64,000 bases of DNA, taken from assembly GCA_965229335.1 (NCBI GenBank), contig OZ245874.1:248001-312000 (forward strand). Reading direction: 5' to 3'. The notes below the pieces were generated by a model. That model did no database searches, was not told the DNA's origin, and worked only from the letters and a program-made list of their open reading frames with translations. How positions within the stretch are numbered: the first letter of the stretch is position 1; every line of letters begins with the position of its first letter. A program made the translations under genes and the position numbers. The DNA is from JAFKFH01 sp017307375 (GTDB lineage: Bacteria > Pseudomonadota > Alphaproteobacteria > Ferrovibrionales > Ferrovibrionaceae). Shown in pieces: positions 41,126 through 51,097 of this stretch.

Positions 41126-42057
41126 GCGCCGCGCCTCCGCGGATCGATCAGGCCGCAGGCGAGGTCGACCACGGCATTGAGCATGACGAACATCAGGCCC
41201 ATCACCAGCGCGGTACCCTGGATCATCGGAATATCGCGTGCCAGGATCGCATGGACCAGCGCATGGCCGATGCCCGGCCAGGCGAAAAGCGTTTCCACGA
41301 CCACCACCCCTTCGATCAGATAGATCAGCTGGACCCCGAGATAGGTGATGATCGGCACCGCGATGTTGCGCAGCCCATGCCGGAAGAAGTTCTCGGCGGG
41401 ACGCAATCCCTTGGTTTCCCCGAAGCGGTAGTACCCGGATTCAGTTACCGCCACCGTCGCATCGCGCGCCACGCGACAGGAAACCGCGGCGAGGCCGAAT
41501 GCCAGGGTCAGCGCGGGCAGGACGACGTGGCTGCCGTCGCCATGCCCGGCCGACGGCAGCAGGCCGAGCACGATGGCGAGGCCGTAGATCAGCAGCAGCC
41601 CGATCACGAACTGGGGCAGCGCCCGCAACGAGACCGAGAGGAAAAGGAGCAGATGGTCGAGCCGTCCACCGGGGCGCAGGCCCGCCAGAATCCCGAGCGG
41701 CGGCCCGATCACGAGCGACATGACCAGTGCGGCAAGCGCAAGGTTCAGCGAGGCGCCGAGCTGATGCAGGATTTCCTGCGCCACCGGCAGGCCGGATACG
41801 AGCGAGGCGCCGAGATCGAGCCGCAGCAGATCGTTCAACCATGACAGAAGTGCGGCCGCGGCGGACTGGTCGAGGGCCAGCTCCTGGCGGACGCGCTCCA
41901 TCACGGTCGCATCGGTGATGTCATAGCCGTAGCGCCCAGCGGCGATGCGCCAGGCCATGTCGCCGGGCAAGCTGCGCATCAGGACGAAAGTAAGGACGCC
42001 CACCATCAGCGCCACGGCGGCAGCCTGCAGGGCACGATAGCCGAGGGCGCGGATCAT
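41122..42057 (-). CDS. ABC importer permease, DppB-like
   Basis: 311 residues with six helices. The N-terminal helix is followed by the periplasmic region typical of DppB/OppB (RSLPGDMAWRIAAGRYG, QELALDQS) and the core with the ATPase-docking segment GYYRFGETKGLRPAENFFRHGLRN. The ATG at 42057 overlaps the binding-protein stop (ATGA); a GTG three codons earlier also exists. It forms the translocation pore with the DppC-like subunit. Confidence 0.92.
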   Translation of the reverse strand: MIRALGYRALQAAAVALMVGVLTFVLMRSLPGDMAWRIAAGRYGYDITDATVMERVRQELALDQSAAAALLSWLNDLLRLDLGASLVSGLPVAQEILHQLGASLNLALAALVMSLVIGPPLGILAGLRPGGRLDHLLLFLSVSLRALPQFVIGLLLIYGLAIVLGLLPSAGHGDGSHVVLPALTLAFGLAAVSCRVARDATVAVTESGYYRFGETKGLRPAENFFRHGLRNIAVPIITYLGVQLIYLIEGVVVVETLFAWPGIGHALVHAILARDIPMIQGTALVMGLMFVMLNAVVDLACGLIDPRRRGA

Positions 42058-43589
42058 TCTGCCCACCGCATGCGCGAGACGAGGTAGGAACGCTCGAACG
42101 GATCAATCTCGAAACCGCCGATCCGCTTCGACACGGCTGCGGTCTGAGTATACCAGACGACCGGAATCACCGGCAGTTCCTGTTGCAGGATCTGTGCGAC
42201 GGTACGCTTCGCCGCCGCAGCGTCGTCGGCCGCGCCGCCGCGCAGGATTGTCGCAATCGCGGCATCGAGGCGCGTGCTGGACCAGTTCATCGCGCCCCAG
42301 TCGCCGCCCTTGGGGCCGAAATCCTGCATCAGCGTGCCAAGCGGATCCGGAGCCACGGCCAGACTGCGTGCGATCAGCGCCATCTCCAGTGTTCCATCCT
42401 GATGGCCGGAGAGGATTTCGCTGAAGTGACCGATCGCGATAGCCACATCGACGCCGACAGTCCGCCATTGGTCGGCCAAGGCGGTGGCCACCGGCGGCAG
42501 TTCCGGACGATCCGGATAGGTGCGCAGGGTGAGGCGAAGCCGGCGGCCGTCCTTCTCCCGGATGCCGTCCTTGCCGGGCTGCCAGCCCAGTCCGGAAAGC
42601 AATGCCTTGGCCTTCTCGACATCCTGCGACAGCGGCTTCAGCCGGGGGTCGTACCATCCGCCAAGACTTGGCGGAAACAGCTGGGTCGCGGCGGTTTCAG
42701 GCTGGCGGAGGATACCGATCGCGATGCCGCGGCGGTCGACGGCAAGGCTCAGCGCCTCGCGCATGCCGGGTTCGGCAAGCGCAGGATGGCCGGCATTGAC
42801 CTTGACCGCGATCACGCGGGGAATCGGCACCGCCTGCACCGACAGCTTGGGATTTCTCGCCAGCCGCTGGACGCTGGCGGGGTCGAGATTGAGGACGATC
42901 TGGGCGTCGCCGCTTTCGGCCATCACCGTCCGTGTCTCGCTGCGGTGGGTTGCGAGATATGTCGCCTTGGCGATGGTGGCCGGCTTTCCCCAATAGCCGT
43001 CGAAACGTTCCACCATCATGTGCTGCGGCGGCTTGAATTCGGCCAAGCGATATGGCCCGGTACCGATGATGCTGAGGACATCGCCCTTGTCGCCGTAGGA
43101 AGCCGGGGCGAGGATCAGGGCCGCGCTGTCGGCGAGAAACGACAGCAGCGGGGAGAAAGGTTCGTCCAGACGAATCACGACCACGTTGCCATCGGCCTCG
43201 ATCGCGCGGATCGGCGCTTTGCCGAGCGAACCCGGCTTGGTACGCGCGACGCCGAGTGCGTGGACCACATGGTCGGCCGTCAGCGCCGTGCCGTCATGGA
43301 ACTTCACGTCCGCTCTGACCGCGAATCGCCAGACCCGCCCATCGGCACTCTCCTCCCAGCCGGTGGCGAGGCTAGGCGTGGGCTTGCCGGCCAGATCGGC
43401 GTCGACGAAGGTTTCTGCGACTTCGAGCCTGGTGAAGGCATAGCCATTGACCGCAGGATCGAGGTTCTTGAGTTCCCAGCGGCCAACGATGGTGAGATTG
43501 CGCTGGTCCTGGGCATTGGCGCATGTGGGCGCGAGCAGAAGCCAGGCGATGCAGGCCAAACTGGGAAGGAAGCGCATGCAAAGGCTCAT
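42054..43589 (-). CDS. Periplasmic solute-binding protein, SBP family 5
   Basis: 511 residues. A signal peptide (MSLCMRFLPSLACIAWLLLAPTCANA) precedes a family 5 binding protein with GRWELKNLDPAV, LATGWEESADGRVWRFAVRADVKFHDGTALTADHVVHAL, GTGPYRLAEFKPPQHMMVERFDGYWG and the C-terminal VIPVVWYTQTAAVSKRIGGF. Family ligands include peptides, nickel, opines and metallophores; this one cannot be read from sequence. The ATG at 43589 is chosen; a GTG (43604) and a later ATG (43577) are alternatives. It is the first gene of a four-gene operon with a Zur-like palindrome 24-44 bases upstream. No biosynthetic metallophore genes are nearby. Confidence 0.93.
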   Translation of the reverse strand: MSLCMRFLPSLACIAWLLLAPTCANAQDQRNLTIVGRWELKNLDPAVNGYAFTRLEVAETFVDADLAGKPTPSLATGWEESADGRVWRFAVRADVKFHDGTALTADHVVHALGVARTKPGSLGKAPIRAIEADGNVVVIRLDEPFSPLLSFLADSAALILAPASYGDKGDVLSIIGTGPYRLAEFKPPQHMMVERFDGYWGKPATIAKATYLATHRSETRTVMAESGDAQIVLNLDPASVQRLARNPKLSVQAVPIPRVIAVKVNAGHPALAEPGMREALSLAVDRRGIAIGILRQPETAATQLFPPSLGGWYDPRLKPLSQDVEKAKALLSGLGWQPGKDGIREKDGRRLRLTLRTYPDRPELPPVATALADQWRTVGVDVAIAIGHFSEILSGHQDGTLEMALIARSLAVAPDPLGTLMQDFGPKGGDWGAMNWSSTRLDAAIATILRGGAADDAAAAKRTVAQILQQELPVIPVVWYTQTAAVSKRIGGFEIDPFERSYLVSRMRWAE

Positions 43590-43612
43590 CGGGGCATCCC
43601 GCACCTAGTTAT

Positions 43613-43633
43613 GAAACGTTATTACATAACATC
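43613..43633 (-). promoter_or_regulatory. Zur-like palindrome upstream of the ABC importer
   Basis: The site contains ACGTTAT-TAC-ATAACAT (43616-43632), an inverted repeat with one mismatch per arm. On the minus strand, GTTATGTAATAAC matches an alphaproteobacterial Zur consensus remembered as GTTATGTAATAACATAAC. It lies 24-44 bases before the binding-protein ATG, within the AT-rich promoter zone. Confidence 0.6.
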
Positions 43634-43755
43634 TACGGGCAATCTTGGCACGCCCGGTTCGCTGTAGCCGCGCCATCATACGAACCGCAAAAGATGTTCA
43701 CAATTAATAATGATATTTAATAGCGGATTGATCCGGACGGCCGGATCGTGACCGA

Positions 43756-43784
43756 TGGCGACGGTTGCGCGACAACCGTCGCCA
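43756..43784 (-). terminator. Hairpin after the small secreted protein gene
   Basis: A perfect 12-bp inverted repeat, TGGCGACGGTTG / CAACCGTCGCCA, with a five-base loop begins 13 bases after the stop codon at 43797. No U-tract follows, so termination strength is uncertain. Confidence 0.5.
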
Positions 43785-43796
43785 GGTGTGGGCTGA

Positions 43797-44180
43797 TCAG
43801 TTCGAGGTAAAGGAAGCGGTGTCGCTTGCCTTGTCGTACTTCAGGAAGACGTTGTTTATTGAGCAAAGGTCCAAGTTTCGGAAGATCGACGACAAATTGT
43901 CGGTCCAGGTAACCTTGATGTTCCAGGTGCAACCTTTGTCGGCACCCGAGAACTTCACGGGAAACGATGCTCCTTCCGCAAGTACAGCCGAGAGTTCGTT
44001 GTCGTTGAACACATTGTCGCCGGGCGCATTTACGAAGAGGCCCTTGATCGGGTAGCCTGTGTTGTTGACGACCGTGAAGTTGCGATCGTCGGCAGACGCC
44101 GTACCGCCCCAGGCCAGAAAGACCAGGGTCGCGAGCGCGACGGCGAACCTGGTGAAGGCGGAAAGAAAGCCGTGTTTCAT
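43797..44180 (-). CDS. Small secreted protein of unknown function
   Basis: 127 residues. A long hydrophobic signal (MKHGFLSAFTRFAVALATLVFLAWGGTASA) is followed by a compact domain beginning DRNFTVVNNTGYPIKGLFVN and containing two cysteines (CTWNIKV and DLCSINN) that could form a disulfide in the periplasm. Similar secreted proteins in rhizobia have been mislabelled argininosuccinate lyase; there is no lyase motif here. The ATG at 44180 is preferred because it begins the signal peptide. It is divergent from a LuxR-type regulator with 104 bases between starts. Its base composition is less GC-rich than its neighbours. Confidence 0.8.
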   Translation of the reverse strand: MKHGFLSAFTRFAVALATLVFLAWGGTASADDRNFTVVNNTGYPIKGLFVNAPGDNVFNDNELSAVLAEGASFPVKFSGADKGCTWNIKVTWTDNLSSIFRNLDLCSINNVFLKYDKASDTASFTSN

Positions 44181-44284
44181 GAGATGCCCTTTCTCGACTG
44201 CCGGGCGGTCGACGACCGCCTTACGGACGAGATAATCATCATCCCCGGCCACTTCCGCAGCCCCCAGATGGGAGGTGCCGGCAG

Positions 44285-45481
44285 ATGATTTCGGCGGGGC
44301 GCACGAGACACCGGCCGATCGACCGGGACCCCGACATCGTCGGGCGGGTGATCGGGGCAGCCTACGAGGCCGTTTCCTCGCCGCAGGGCTGGCAGGATTT
44401 CGCCGATGCGCTGTCGGCGGCGATACCGTCGGCCCGCATTTCGTTCTTCATCCATGGCCGGGTTCCCGGCATCCCGAGCATCCTGGCTCAGGCCGGATGG
44501 AATCCGATCGATCTGCGCGACTATCGCGACCACTTCGCGAGGGTCAATCCGTTCCTCAAGCTGGCGCATCATGTGCCGATCGGCGTGCCCGAGACGTCGC
44601 ACGGCTTTGCCCGCCGCATGGGCATGGACGTCGAGGGCAGCGAATACTTCAACGATTATGTGCGGCCGCGGCGGCGCAACTGGAATGCGATCGCCCTGGT
44701 CCTGGAGCGCAACGAACGCAGCATGACCGCGCTGAGCGTGGTGTCGGACGAGTTGCTGTCGACGGCGGAAACGCGATCGTTGTGCCGCCTGTTCGCGGGC
44801 CTGGCACCGCATATGCAGCGCGCCCTGGCGCTCGACCGCCGCCTCGCCGGCATCGCGCCGGCCGGTCGCGCCGCGACCGCGGTGCTCGATCGGCTGGCGG
44901 CGGCAATCGTCGTACTGAACGATGACGCCAGCCTGCATCTGGCCAACCGGGCGGCGGAGACGCTGCTTCAGACCGGCGACGGGCTGACATTGAGTCGCGA
45001 GGGCCAGTTGCGCGGCCAGGATCCCGGTGTCACCGCGCAGCTTGGACTGGCGATCGAGCGCGCGATCGCGGCGCACCGGCTGGGCGCGGTCGACCAGGGG
45101 ACGAGCGTCACGCTGCGGCGTGGTCCGGGACGGCAACCCTTGTCGGCGCTGGTGCTGCCGATGCCGCGGGACGGCAGCCGGTTCGGTTACAGCGGCGAGG
45201 AAGGCGCGGCGGCGATGGTCGTGATCGCGGGGACCGACCAGATCCGTGCCTCGGTCGCCGGCTGGCTGCAGGAACGCTTCCGCCTCACCCCGGCCGAACA
45301 GCGGCTGGTGGAATGCCTGGCGACGGGTATGCGGCTCGAAGAAGCCGCGGGGCGCCTGGCCATCTCGCGCGAGACGGCGCGGACCCGCTTGAAACAGGTG
45401 ATGATCAAGACCGAATGCGACCGGCAGTCCGAACTGGTCCGGCTGGTCCTGTCCGCGCCGGGCTCGCTGCTTACCCGCTGA
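44285..45481 (+). CDS. LuxR-type helix-turn-helix regulator
   Basis: 398 residues. The C-terminal HTH (about 330-390) reads FRLTPAEQRLVECLATGMRLEEAAGRLAISRETARTRLKQVMIKTECDRQSELVRLVL, a clear LuxR/FixJ DNA-binding domain. The N-terminal 300 residues have no recognised sensor domain; a VLDRLAAAIVVLNDDASLHLANRAAETLL segment (about 197-225) looks like the start of a PAS fold. There are no membrane segments. GGAGGT lies eight bases before the ATG. It is divergent from the secreted-protein gene, a likely target, and converges on parB. Confidence 0.85.
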   Translation: MISAGRTRHRPIDRDPDIVGRVIGAAYEAVSSPQGWQDFADALSAAIPSARISFFIHGRVPGIPSILAQAGWNPIDLRDYRDHFARVNPFLKLAHHVPIGVPETSHGFARRMGMDVEGSEYFNDYVRPRRRNWNAIALVLERNERSMTALSVVSDELLSTAETRSLCRLFAGLAPHMQRALALDRRLAGIAPAGRAATAVLDRLAAAIVVLNDDASLHLANRAAETLLQTGDGLTLSREGQLRGQDPGVTAQLGLAIERAIAAHRLGAVDQGTSVTLRRGPGRQPLSALVLPMPRDGSRFGYSGEEGAAAMVVIAGTDQIRASVAGWLQERFRLTPAEQRLVECLATGMRLEEAAGRLAISRETARTRLKQVMIKTECDRQSELVRLVLSAPGSLLTR

Positions 45482-45486
45482 CGGCG

Positions 45487-46400
45487 TTACCGCGACAGGC
45501 GCCGACAAAGATCGTCGAGCTGGTCGAAGTCCTTGAACAAAATGCGCAATTCGCCGGCTTCGCCGCGGCCGTCGAGCGCGATGGCGACCTTGAGCCCCAA
45601 CTGGTCGGACAGCGAGCTTTCCAGCGCCAGCGTATCGGCATCCTTGTCGGGCCGGGGCGCCACGGCAGTGCCGGCGGCGCCGGGCTTGGACTTGCCGCCT
45701 GCCTTCACCGATTTCTCGCCGGCGACCAGTTCCTCCGCCTGGCGGACGTTCAGCCCCTCGGCGACGATGCGGCGGGCCAGCGTCTCCGGCTGCTCGGCCG
45801 CGACCAGCGTGCGGGCATGGCCGGCCGTCAGCTTGCCGTCCGCGATCATCGCGCGCACGGTTTCGGGCAGGCCGAGCAGACGCAGCGTATTGGCGATATG
45901 GCTGCGGCTCTTGCCCAGTGCCTGGCCGAGCTGTTCCTGGGTATAGTTGAATTCGCGCTGCAGGCGGCGATAGGCCAGGGCTTCTTCGACCGCGTTCAGA
46001 TCCTGGCGCTGGATGTTCTCCAGGATCGCGATTTCCAGCGCCTCGGCGTCGCTGAAATCGCGGACGACCACCGGTACCTGATGCAGCTGCGCCCGCTGGG
46101 CGGCGCGCCAGCGGCGTTCGCCGGCGACGATCTCGTAGCGCTGCGCTTCCTTCGAGCGGCGCACGACGATCGGCTGGATGATCCCCTTCTCGCGGATCGA
46201 ATCGGCAAGCTGGGCCAGCGCGTCTTCGTCGAATCGGGTGCGCGGCTGGTAGCGATTCGGCACCAGATGCTCGATCGGCAACGACAATTGCCGTGGCGCC
46301 GCCCGGTCCGCCTCGCCCGCGGTCGCTGGCGGTGTCGCCGGATCTTCGCCCAGCAACGCGGCAAGACCACGCCCCAGGCCCTTGCGCTTGCCCTCCTCGC

Positions 46401-46404
<4 letters not shown>
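45487..46404 (-). CDS. parB: Chromosome-partitioning protein ParB
   Basis: 305 residues. The CTP-binding ParB/Srx core has LVPNRYQPRTRFDEDALAQLADSIREKGIIQPIVVR and AGERRWRAAQRAQL. The helix-turn-helix that reads parS has YTQEQLGQALGKSRSHIANTLRLLGLP, and the C-terminal dimerisation domain ends the protein. ParB binds parS at 47800 and 49742, spreads as a clamp and, with ParA, moves origins apart. Its ATG overlaps the parA stop. The start MSEEGKRKGLGRGLAALLG is typical. Confidence 0.97.
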
Positions 46405-47204
<800 letters not shown>

Positions 47205-47229
47205 CGGTCCATCTCCTGCGGCTGATGTC

Positions 47230-47847
47230 CTAGGGGTTGGGCTGCGGCTCGGGAATTCCGGTGAATTTCAGGATGACCCCGCCGGCATCGCTGCGGCTCT
47301 GCACGCGTTGCGGCGCCATATTCCAGTTTTTACTCGCGGCGGTCAATTCCGCCTCGGCGTCGACGCCCTTGGGAAACAGCATGACGGTGCCGCTGTGGCA
47401 GAAAGGACGCGCATAGCCGATCAGCTTGTCGAGGGCGGCCAGCGCCCGGGCGCTGACGACATCGGCCGGAAACGGCTTCAACGCCTCGATCCGGCTACGA
47501 TGGAAGCTGACCTTGGTGCCGGTCGCCCGCGCCGCCTCGGACAGGAAGGCCATTTTGCGGCCGTCGGCTTCGACCAGATGCATCTCGGGCGCGCCCAGGA
47601 TGGCCAGGACCAGGCCGGGAAACCCGGCCCCCGAGCCGAGATCCACCCAGACCTTGGCCTCCGTCGGCGCCAAGGCATAGAGCTGAGCGGAATCGAGGAA
47701 ATGGCGCTGCCACAGATCCGGCAGGGTCGACGGACCGACCAGGTTGATCGCCTTCTGCCATTTCTCGAGAATCGCGGCGTAGGCCTGGAGGCGGTCGAGT
47801 GTTTCACGTGAAACACCGGTTGCCGACGCGAATTCGGCCGGCGTCAT
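47230..47847 (-). CDS. rsmG: 16S rRNA 7-methylguanosine methyltransferase
   Basis: 205 residues. The SAM site is VWVDLGSGAGFPGLVLAIL; FASATGVSRETLDRLQAYAAILEKWQKAINLVGPSTLPDLWQRHFLDSAQL is typical of RsmG (GidB), which methylates G527 of 16S rRNA. The ATG overlaps the mnmG stop (ATGA). A perfect parS lies inside the coding sequence and encodes VSRET of the N-terminus. Confidence 0.96.
   Translation of the reverse strand: MTPAEFASATGVSRETLDRLQAYAAILEKWQKAINLVGPSTLPDLWQRHFLDSAQLYALAPTEAKVWVDLGSGAGFPGLVLAILGAPEMHLVEADGRKMAFLSEAARATGTKVSFHRSRIEALKPFPADVVSARALAALDKLIGYARPFCHSGTVMLFPKGVDAEAELTAASKNWNMAPQRVQSRSDAGGVILKFTGIPEPQPNP
47800..47815. other. parS site 1, inside rsmG
   Basis: A perfect 16-bp copy of the universal parS palindrome TGTTTCACGTGAAACA, in the coding sequence of rsmG 1.4 kb upstream of the parB start. 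It is the loading site for ParB. Confidence 0.97.
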
Positions 47848-49706
47848 CAGGCGACCCGACGCGGCCGACGCCGGACATGGCCCAGCAGCACGGTCAGCGC
47901 GGCTGGCGTCATCCCGGGCAGGCGGCCGGCCTGGCCCAGCGTCGCGGGCTTGGCGGCCTGCAGCTTCTGCCGGACTTCGTTGGACAGTCCGGGCAGCGCC
48001 AGATAGTCGATATCGGGGCTGAGCACCAGGTTCTCGTCCTTGCGGAAGGCGACGATATCGGCCTCCTGCCGATCGATATAGCCGGCATAGCGACCGTCGA
48101 TCTCGAGCTGCTCGACCACATCGGCGCGCACCCCGGCTAGTTCGGGCCAGATCGCCGTCAGCCGCTCCATGGTCATGTCGGGATAAGCCAGCAGATCGGC
48201 GGCGCTGCGCGGCACCCCGTCCTGATTGATCGTCAGGCCACGGCGCGCCAGTTCGGGCGGCGTCGCCTTCAGCGCGGCGGCCAGCGCCCGGCCGGCGGCC
48301 AGCGCCTCGGCCTTTGCCGTCCACGCTTTGGCCCGGGCGCCGCCGACGACGCCAGCCGCGATCCCGACATCGGTCAGGCGCTGGTCGGCATTGTCGGCGC
48401 GCAGCGTCAGCCGGTATTCGGCGCGACTGGTGAACATCCGATAGGGCTCATTCGTGCCGCGGGTGACCAGGTCGTCGATCAGCACGCCGATATAGGCCTG
48501 GGCCCGGTCGAGAATGATCCCCTCGCCGCCCCCGGCGCTGCGCGCGGCGTTGAGACCGGCGATCAATCCCTGGGCCGCCGCCTCTTCATAGCCGGTCGTG
48601 CCATTGATCTGCCCGGCGAAATAGAGCCCGGCGACCCGCCGGGTCTCCAGCGTCGCCGACAATTCGCGGGGATCGACGTAGTCGTATTCGATGGCATAAC
48701 CCGGCCGCAGCATCACCGCCTGCTCCAGCCCCGGAATGGTCTTGAGCAAGGCTGCCTGCACGTCGCGCGGCAGCGAGGTCGAGATGCCGTTCGGGTAGAC
48801 GGTCGGATCGTCGAGCCCCTCGGGCTCCAGGAAGATCTGGTGGCGGCCCTTCTCGGCGAACCGCACCACCTTGTCCTCGATCGACGGGCAATAGCGCGGC
48901 CCGGTCGACTGGATCTGGCCCGAATACATCGGGGCGCGATGCAGGTTCTCGCGGATCAGCGCGTGCCCGGCTTCCGAGGTCCAGGTGATGCCGCATTCGA
49001 TCTGCGGTGTCGTGATCCTGTCGGTCAGGAACGAGAACGGCACCGGCGGATCGTCGGCCGCCTGCATCTCCAGGTCCTGCCACCGGATCGTCCGCCCGTC
49101 CAGCCGCGGCGGCGTGCCGGTCTTCAGCCGACCCACCGCAAAGCCGTGGCGGCGAAGGGTGGCGGACAGCCCCAGCGACGGCGCCTCGCCGACCCGGCCC
49201 GCCGGCACCCGCTCCTCGCCGATATGGATCAGGCCGCCGAGGAACGTGCCGGTGGTCAGGATCACCCGGCCCGCCTGGATCTCGGTCCCATCCGCCAGCA
49301 CCACGCCGGTCACGCGGTTCGCAGCCACGATCAGGTCCTCGACTGCCCCCGCCCGCACGGTCAGGTTCGGATAGGACAACAGCAGTTGCTGCATCGCCTC
49401 GCGATAGAGCTTGCGATCCGCCTGCGCCCGGGGGCCGCGCACCGCCGGCCCCTTCGAGCGATTGAGCATCCGGAACTGGATCCCGGCCCGGTCGGCGACG
49501 CGGCCCATGATCCCGTCCAGCGCGTCGATCTCGCGGACCAGATGGCCCTTGGCCAGGCCGCCGATCGCCGGATTGCAGGACATTTCGCCGAGGGTTTCAA
49601 CCCGATGCGTCAGCAGCAGCGTCCGCGCACCCACGCGTGCCGCCGCCGCAGCCGCCTCGCAGCCCGCATGGCCGCCACCAATCACGATAACGTCGTACTG
49701 CGTCAT
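47847..49706 (-). CDS. mnmG: tRNA uridine-5-carboxymethylaminomethyl modification enzyme MnmG
   Basis: 619 residues. The FAD motif is DVIVIGGGHAGCEAAAAAARVGART, followed by MSCNPAIGGLAKGHLVREIDALDG and the C-terminal GidA-associated domain. With MnmE it modifies the wobble uridine of several tRNAs. It lies between mnmE and rsmG, with a parS site in its upstream gap. Confidence 0.98.
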   Translation of the reverse strand: MTQYDVIVIGGGHAGCEAAAAAARVGARTLLLTHRVETLGEMSCNPAIGGLAKGHLVREIDALDGIMGRVADRAGIQFRMLNRSKGPAVRGPRAQADRKLYREAMQQLLLSYPNLTVRAGAVEDLIVAANRVTGVVLADGTEIQAGRVILTTGTFLGGLIHIGEERVPAGRVGEAPSLGLSATLRRHGFAVGRLKTGTPPRLDGRTIRWQDLEMQAADDPPVPFSFLTDRITTPQIECGITWTSEAGHALIRENLHRAPMYSGQIQSTGPRYCPSIEDKVVRFAEKGRHQIFLEPEGLDDPTVYPNGISTSLPRDVQAALLKTIPGLEQAVMLRPGYAIEYDYVDPRELSATLETRRVAGLYFAGQINGTTGYEEAAAQGLIAGLNAARSAGGGEGIILDRAQAYIGVLIDDLVTRGTNEPYRMFTSRAEYRLTLRADNADQRLTDVGIAAGVVGGARAKAWTAKAEALAAGRALAAALKATPPELARRGLTINQDGVPRSAADLLAYPDMTMERLTAIWPELAGVRADVVEQLEIDGRYAGYIDRQEADIVAFRKDENLVLSPDIDYLALPGLSNEVRQKLQAAKPATLGQAGRLPGMTPAALTVLLGHVRRRPRRVA

Positions 49707-49741
49707 GGTATCGAGATCCGTCTTCCTGTTTCCAACCGCGA

Positions 49742-49757
49742 TGTTTCACGTGAAACA
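49742..49757. other. parS site 2, between mnmG and mnmE
   Basis: A second perfect TGTTTCACGTGAAACA palindrome, 36 bases upstream of the mnmG start and 17 bases past the mnmE stop. Confidence 0.97.
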
Positions 49758-49773
49758 CTCGCGGGGACCGGCG

Positions 49774-51081
49774 TCACTTGCCGATACAGAACTCACTGAA
49801 TATCACGTCGAGGACATCCTCGACATCGACCCGGCCGGTGATCCGGCCCAACGCCCGTGCCGCCAGCCGCAAATCCTCCGCCGCGAGCTCGGGATCTTCC
49901 GGCGCGGCGAGGAAACGCCTGAGCGCATCCAGGCAATCCCGCAACGCCACCCCATGCCGCTCGCGTGTCAGTGCCGCCGCGCCAGGCGTCAACCGTTCCC
50001 GTGCCTTGGCGGCAATCGCGTCGACCAGCGCGTCGACCCCCTGCCCTGTTGCCGCCGAGACGGCCAAGCCGTCGGCCACCGTGGCCGGTGCCAAGTCGGC
50101 CTTGTTTATAATGAGCAGGGTGTCGCTGTCGAATCGCGCCGCCATCGCCGCATGCGTTTCCGGAGCCGTGGCATCGATCAGCAACAGCTTGAGATCGGCA
50201 CGCGCCGCCCGCGCTTCGGCGCGGCGGATACCTTCCCGCTCGATCTCGTCGGTCGCCTCGCGCAACCCCGCGGTATCGACCAGCACCACCGGCAGACCGT
50301 CGAGGTCGAGGTGGACCTCGATCGGATCACGCGTCGTCCCGGCAATCGACGAGACGATCGCTGCTTCGCGACCGGCCAGGCGGTTCAGCAGGCTCGATTT
50401 CCCTGCATTGGGTGCGCCCAGGATCACCACCGTCAGGCCCTCGCGCAAACGCTCGCCCGACCGGGCCTGCGACAGATGGGCCGAAATCACCGCGACCAGC
50501 GCTTCGATCCGCGGCCGCAGGCCGACGATCAGGTCATCGGGCAGATCGTCCTCGACAAAATCGATCGCGGCTTCGAGATGGGCGAGGCACAGGATCAGCG
50601 CCTGCCGCCAATCCTCGACCAGCCGGCCGAGATCGCCGTCGAGCTGGCGCAGCGCCTGGATCCGCTGCGCCTCGGTCTCGGCGGCGACGAGATCGGCCAG
50701 ACCCTCGACCTGGGTGAGGTCGAGCCGGCCGTGGTCGAAGGCGCGGCGGGTGAAGGCCCCGGGGCCGGCCGGGGCGAGCCCCTCAAGGCGCCCGAGCACC
50801 GCCAGCAAGCCCTGGATCACCGCCCGGCCGCCATGGACATGGAATTCGGCGACATCCTCGCCGGTGAAACTGCGGGGCCCGGGAAACCACAGCACCAGAC
50901 CGTGGTCGATCTCGTGCCCGGATCCGTCGCGGAAGCGGCGCAGCGCCGCCTGGCGCGGCGGCGGCGGCGGCCGGCCGGTCAGCGTCTCGATCGTCCGGCC
51001 GGCATCGGGCCCGGAGACGCGGATGACCGCAACACCCGAGACCCCCGCGCCCGAGGCCAGGGCAAAGATGGTCTCGGCCAT
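49774..51081 (-). CDS. mnmE: tRNA modification GTPase MnmE
   Basis: 435 residues. The N-terminal folate-binding domain (FHVHGGRAVIQGLLAVL) is followed by a central G domain with GAPNAGKSSLLNRLAGR, DTAGLREATDEIE and INKAD. The C-terminal FCIGK carries the conserved Cys. It works with MnmG on wobble uridines. It is the first gene of the mnmE-mnmG-rsmG-parA-parB row. Confidence 0.97.
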   Translation of the reverse strand: MAETIFALASGAGVSGVAVIRVSGPDAGRTIETLTGRPPPPPRQAALRRFRDGSGHEIDHGLVLWFPGPRSFTGEDVAEFHVHGGRAVIQGLLAVLGRLEGLAPAGPGAFTRRAFDHGRLDLTQVEGLADLVAAETEAQRIQALRQLDGDLGRLVEDWRQALILCLAHLEAAIDFVEDDLPDDLIVGLRPRIEALVAVISAHLSQARSGERLREGLTVVILGAPNAGKSSLLNRLAGREAAIVSSIAGTTRDPIEVHLDLDGLPVVLVDTAGLREATDEIEREGIRRAEARAARADLKLLLIDATAPETHAAMAARFDSDTLLIINKADLAPATVADGLAVSAATGQGVDALVDAIAAKARERLTPGAAALTRERHGVALRDCLDALRRFLAAPEDPELAAEDLRLAARALGRITGRVDVEDVLDVIFSEFCIGK

Positions 51082-51097
51082 CGGCGCTCCCGTCCGG

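Noticed and set aside
43797..44180. Annotation of this secreted protein as argininosuccinate lyase
   Set aside because: Similar proteins carry that label in databases, but the sequence is 127 residues with a signal peptide and none of the lyase motifs.
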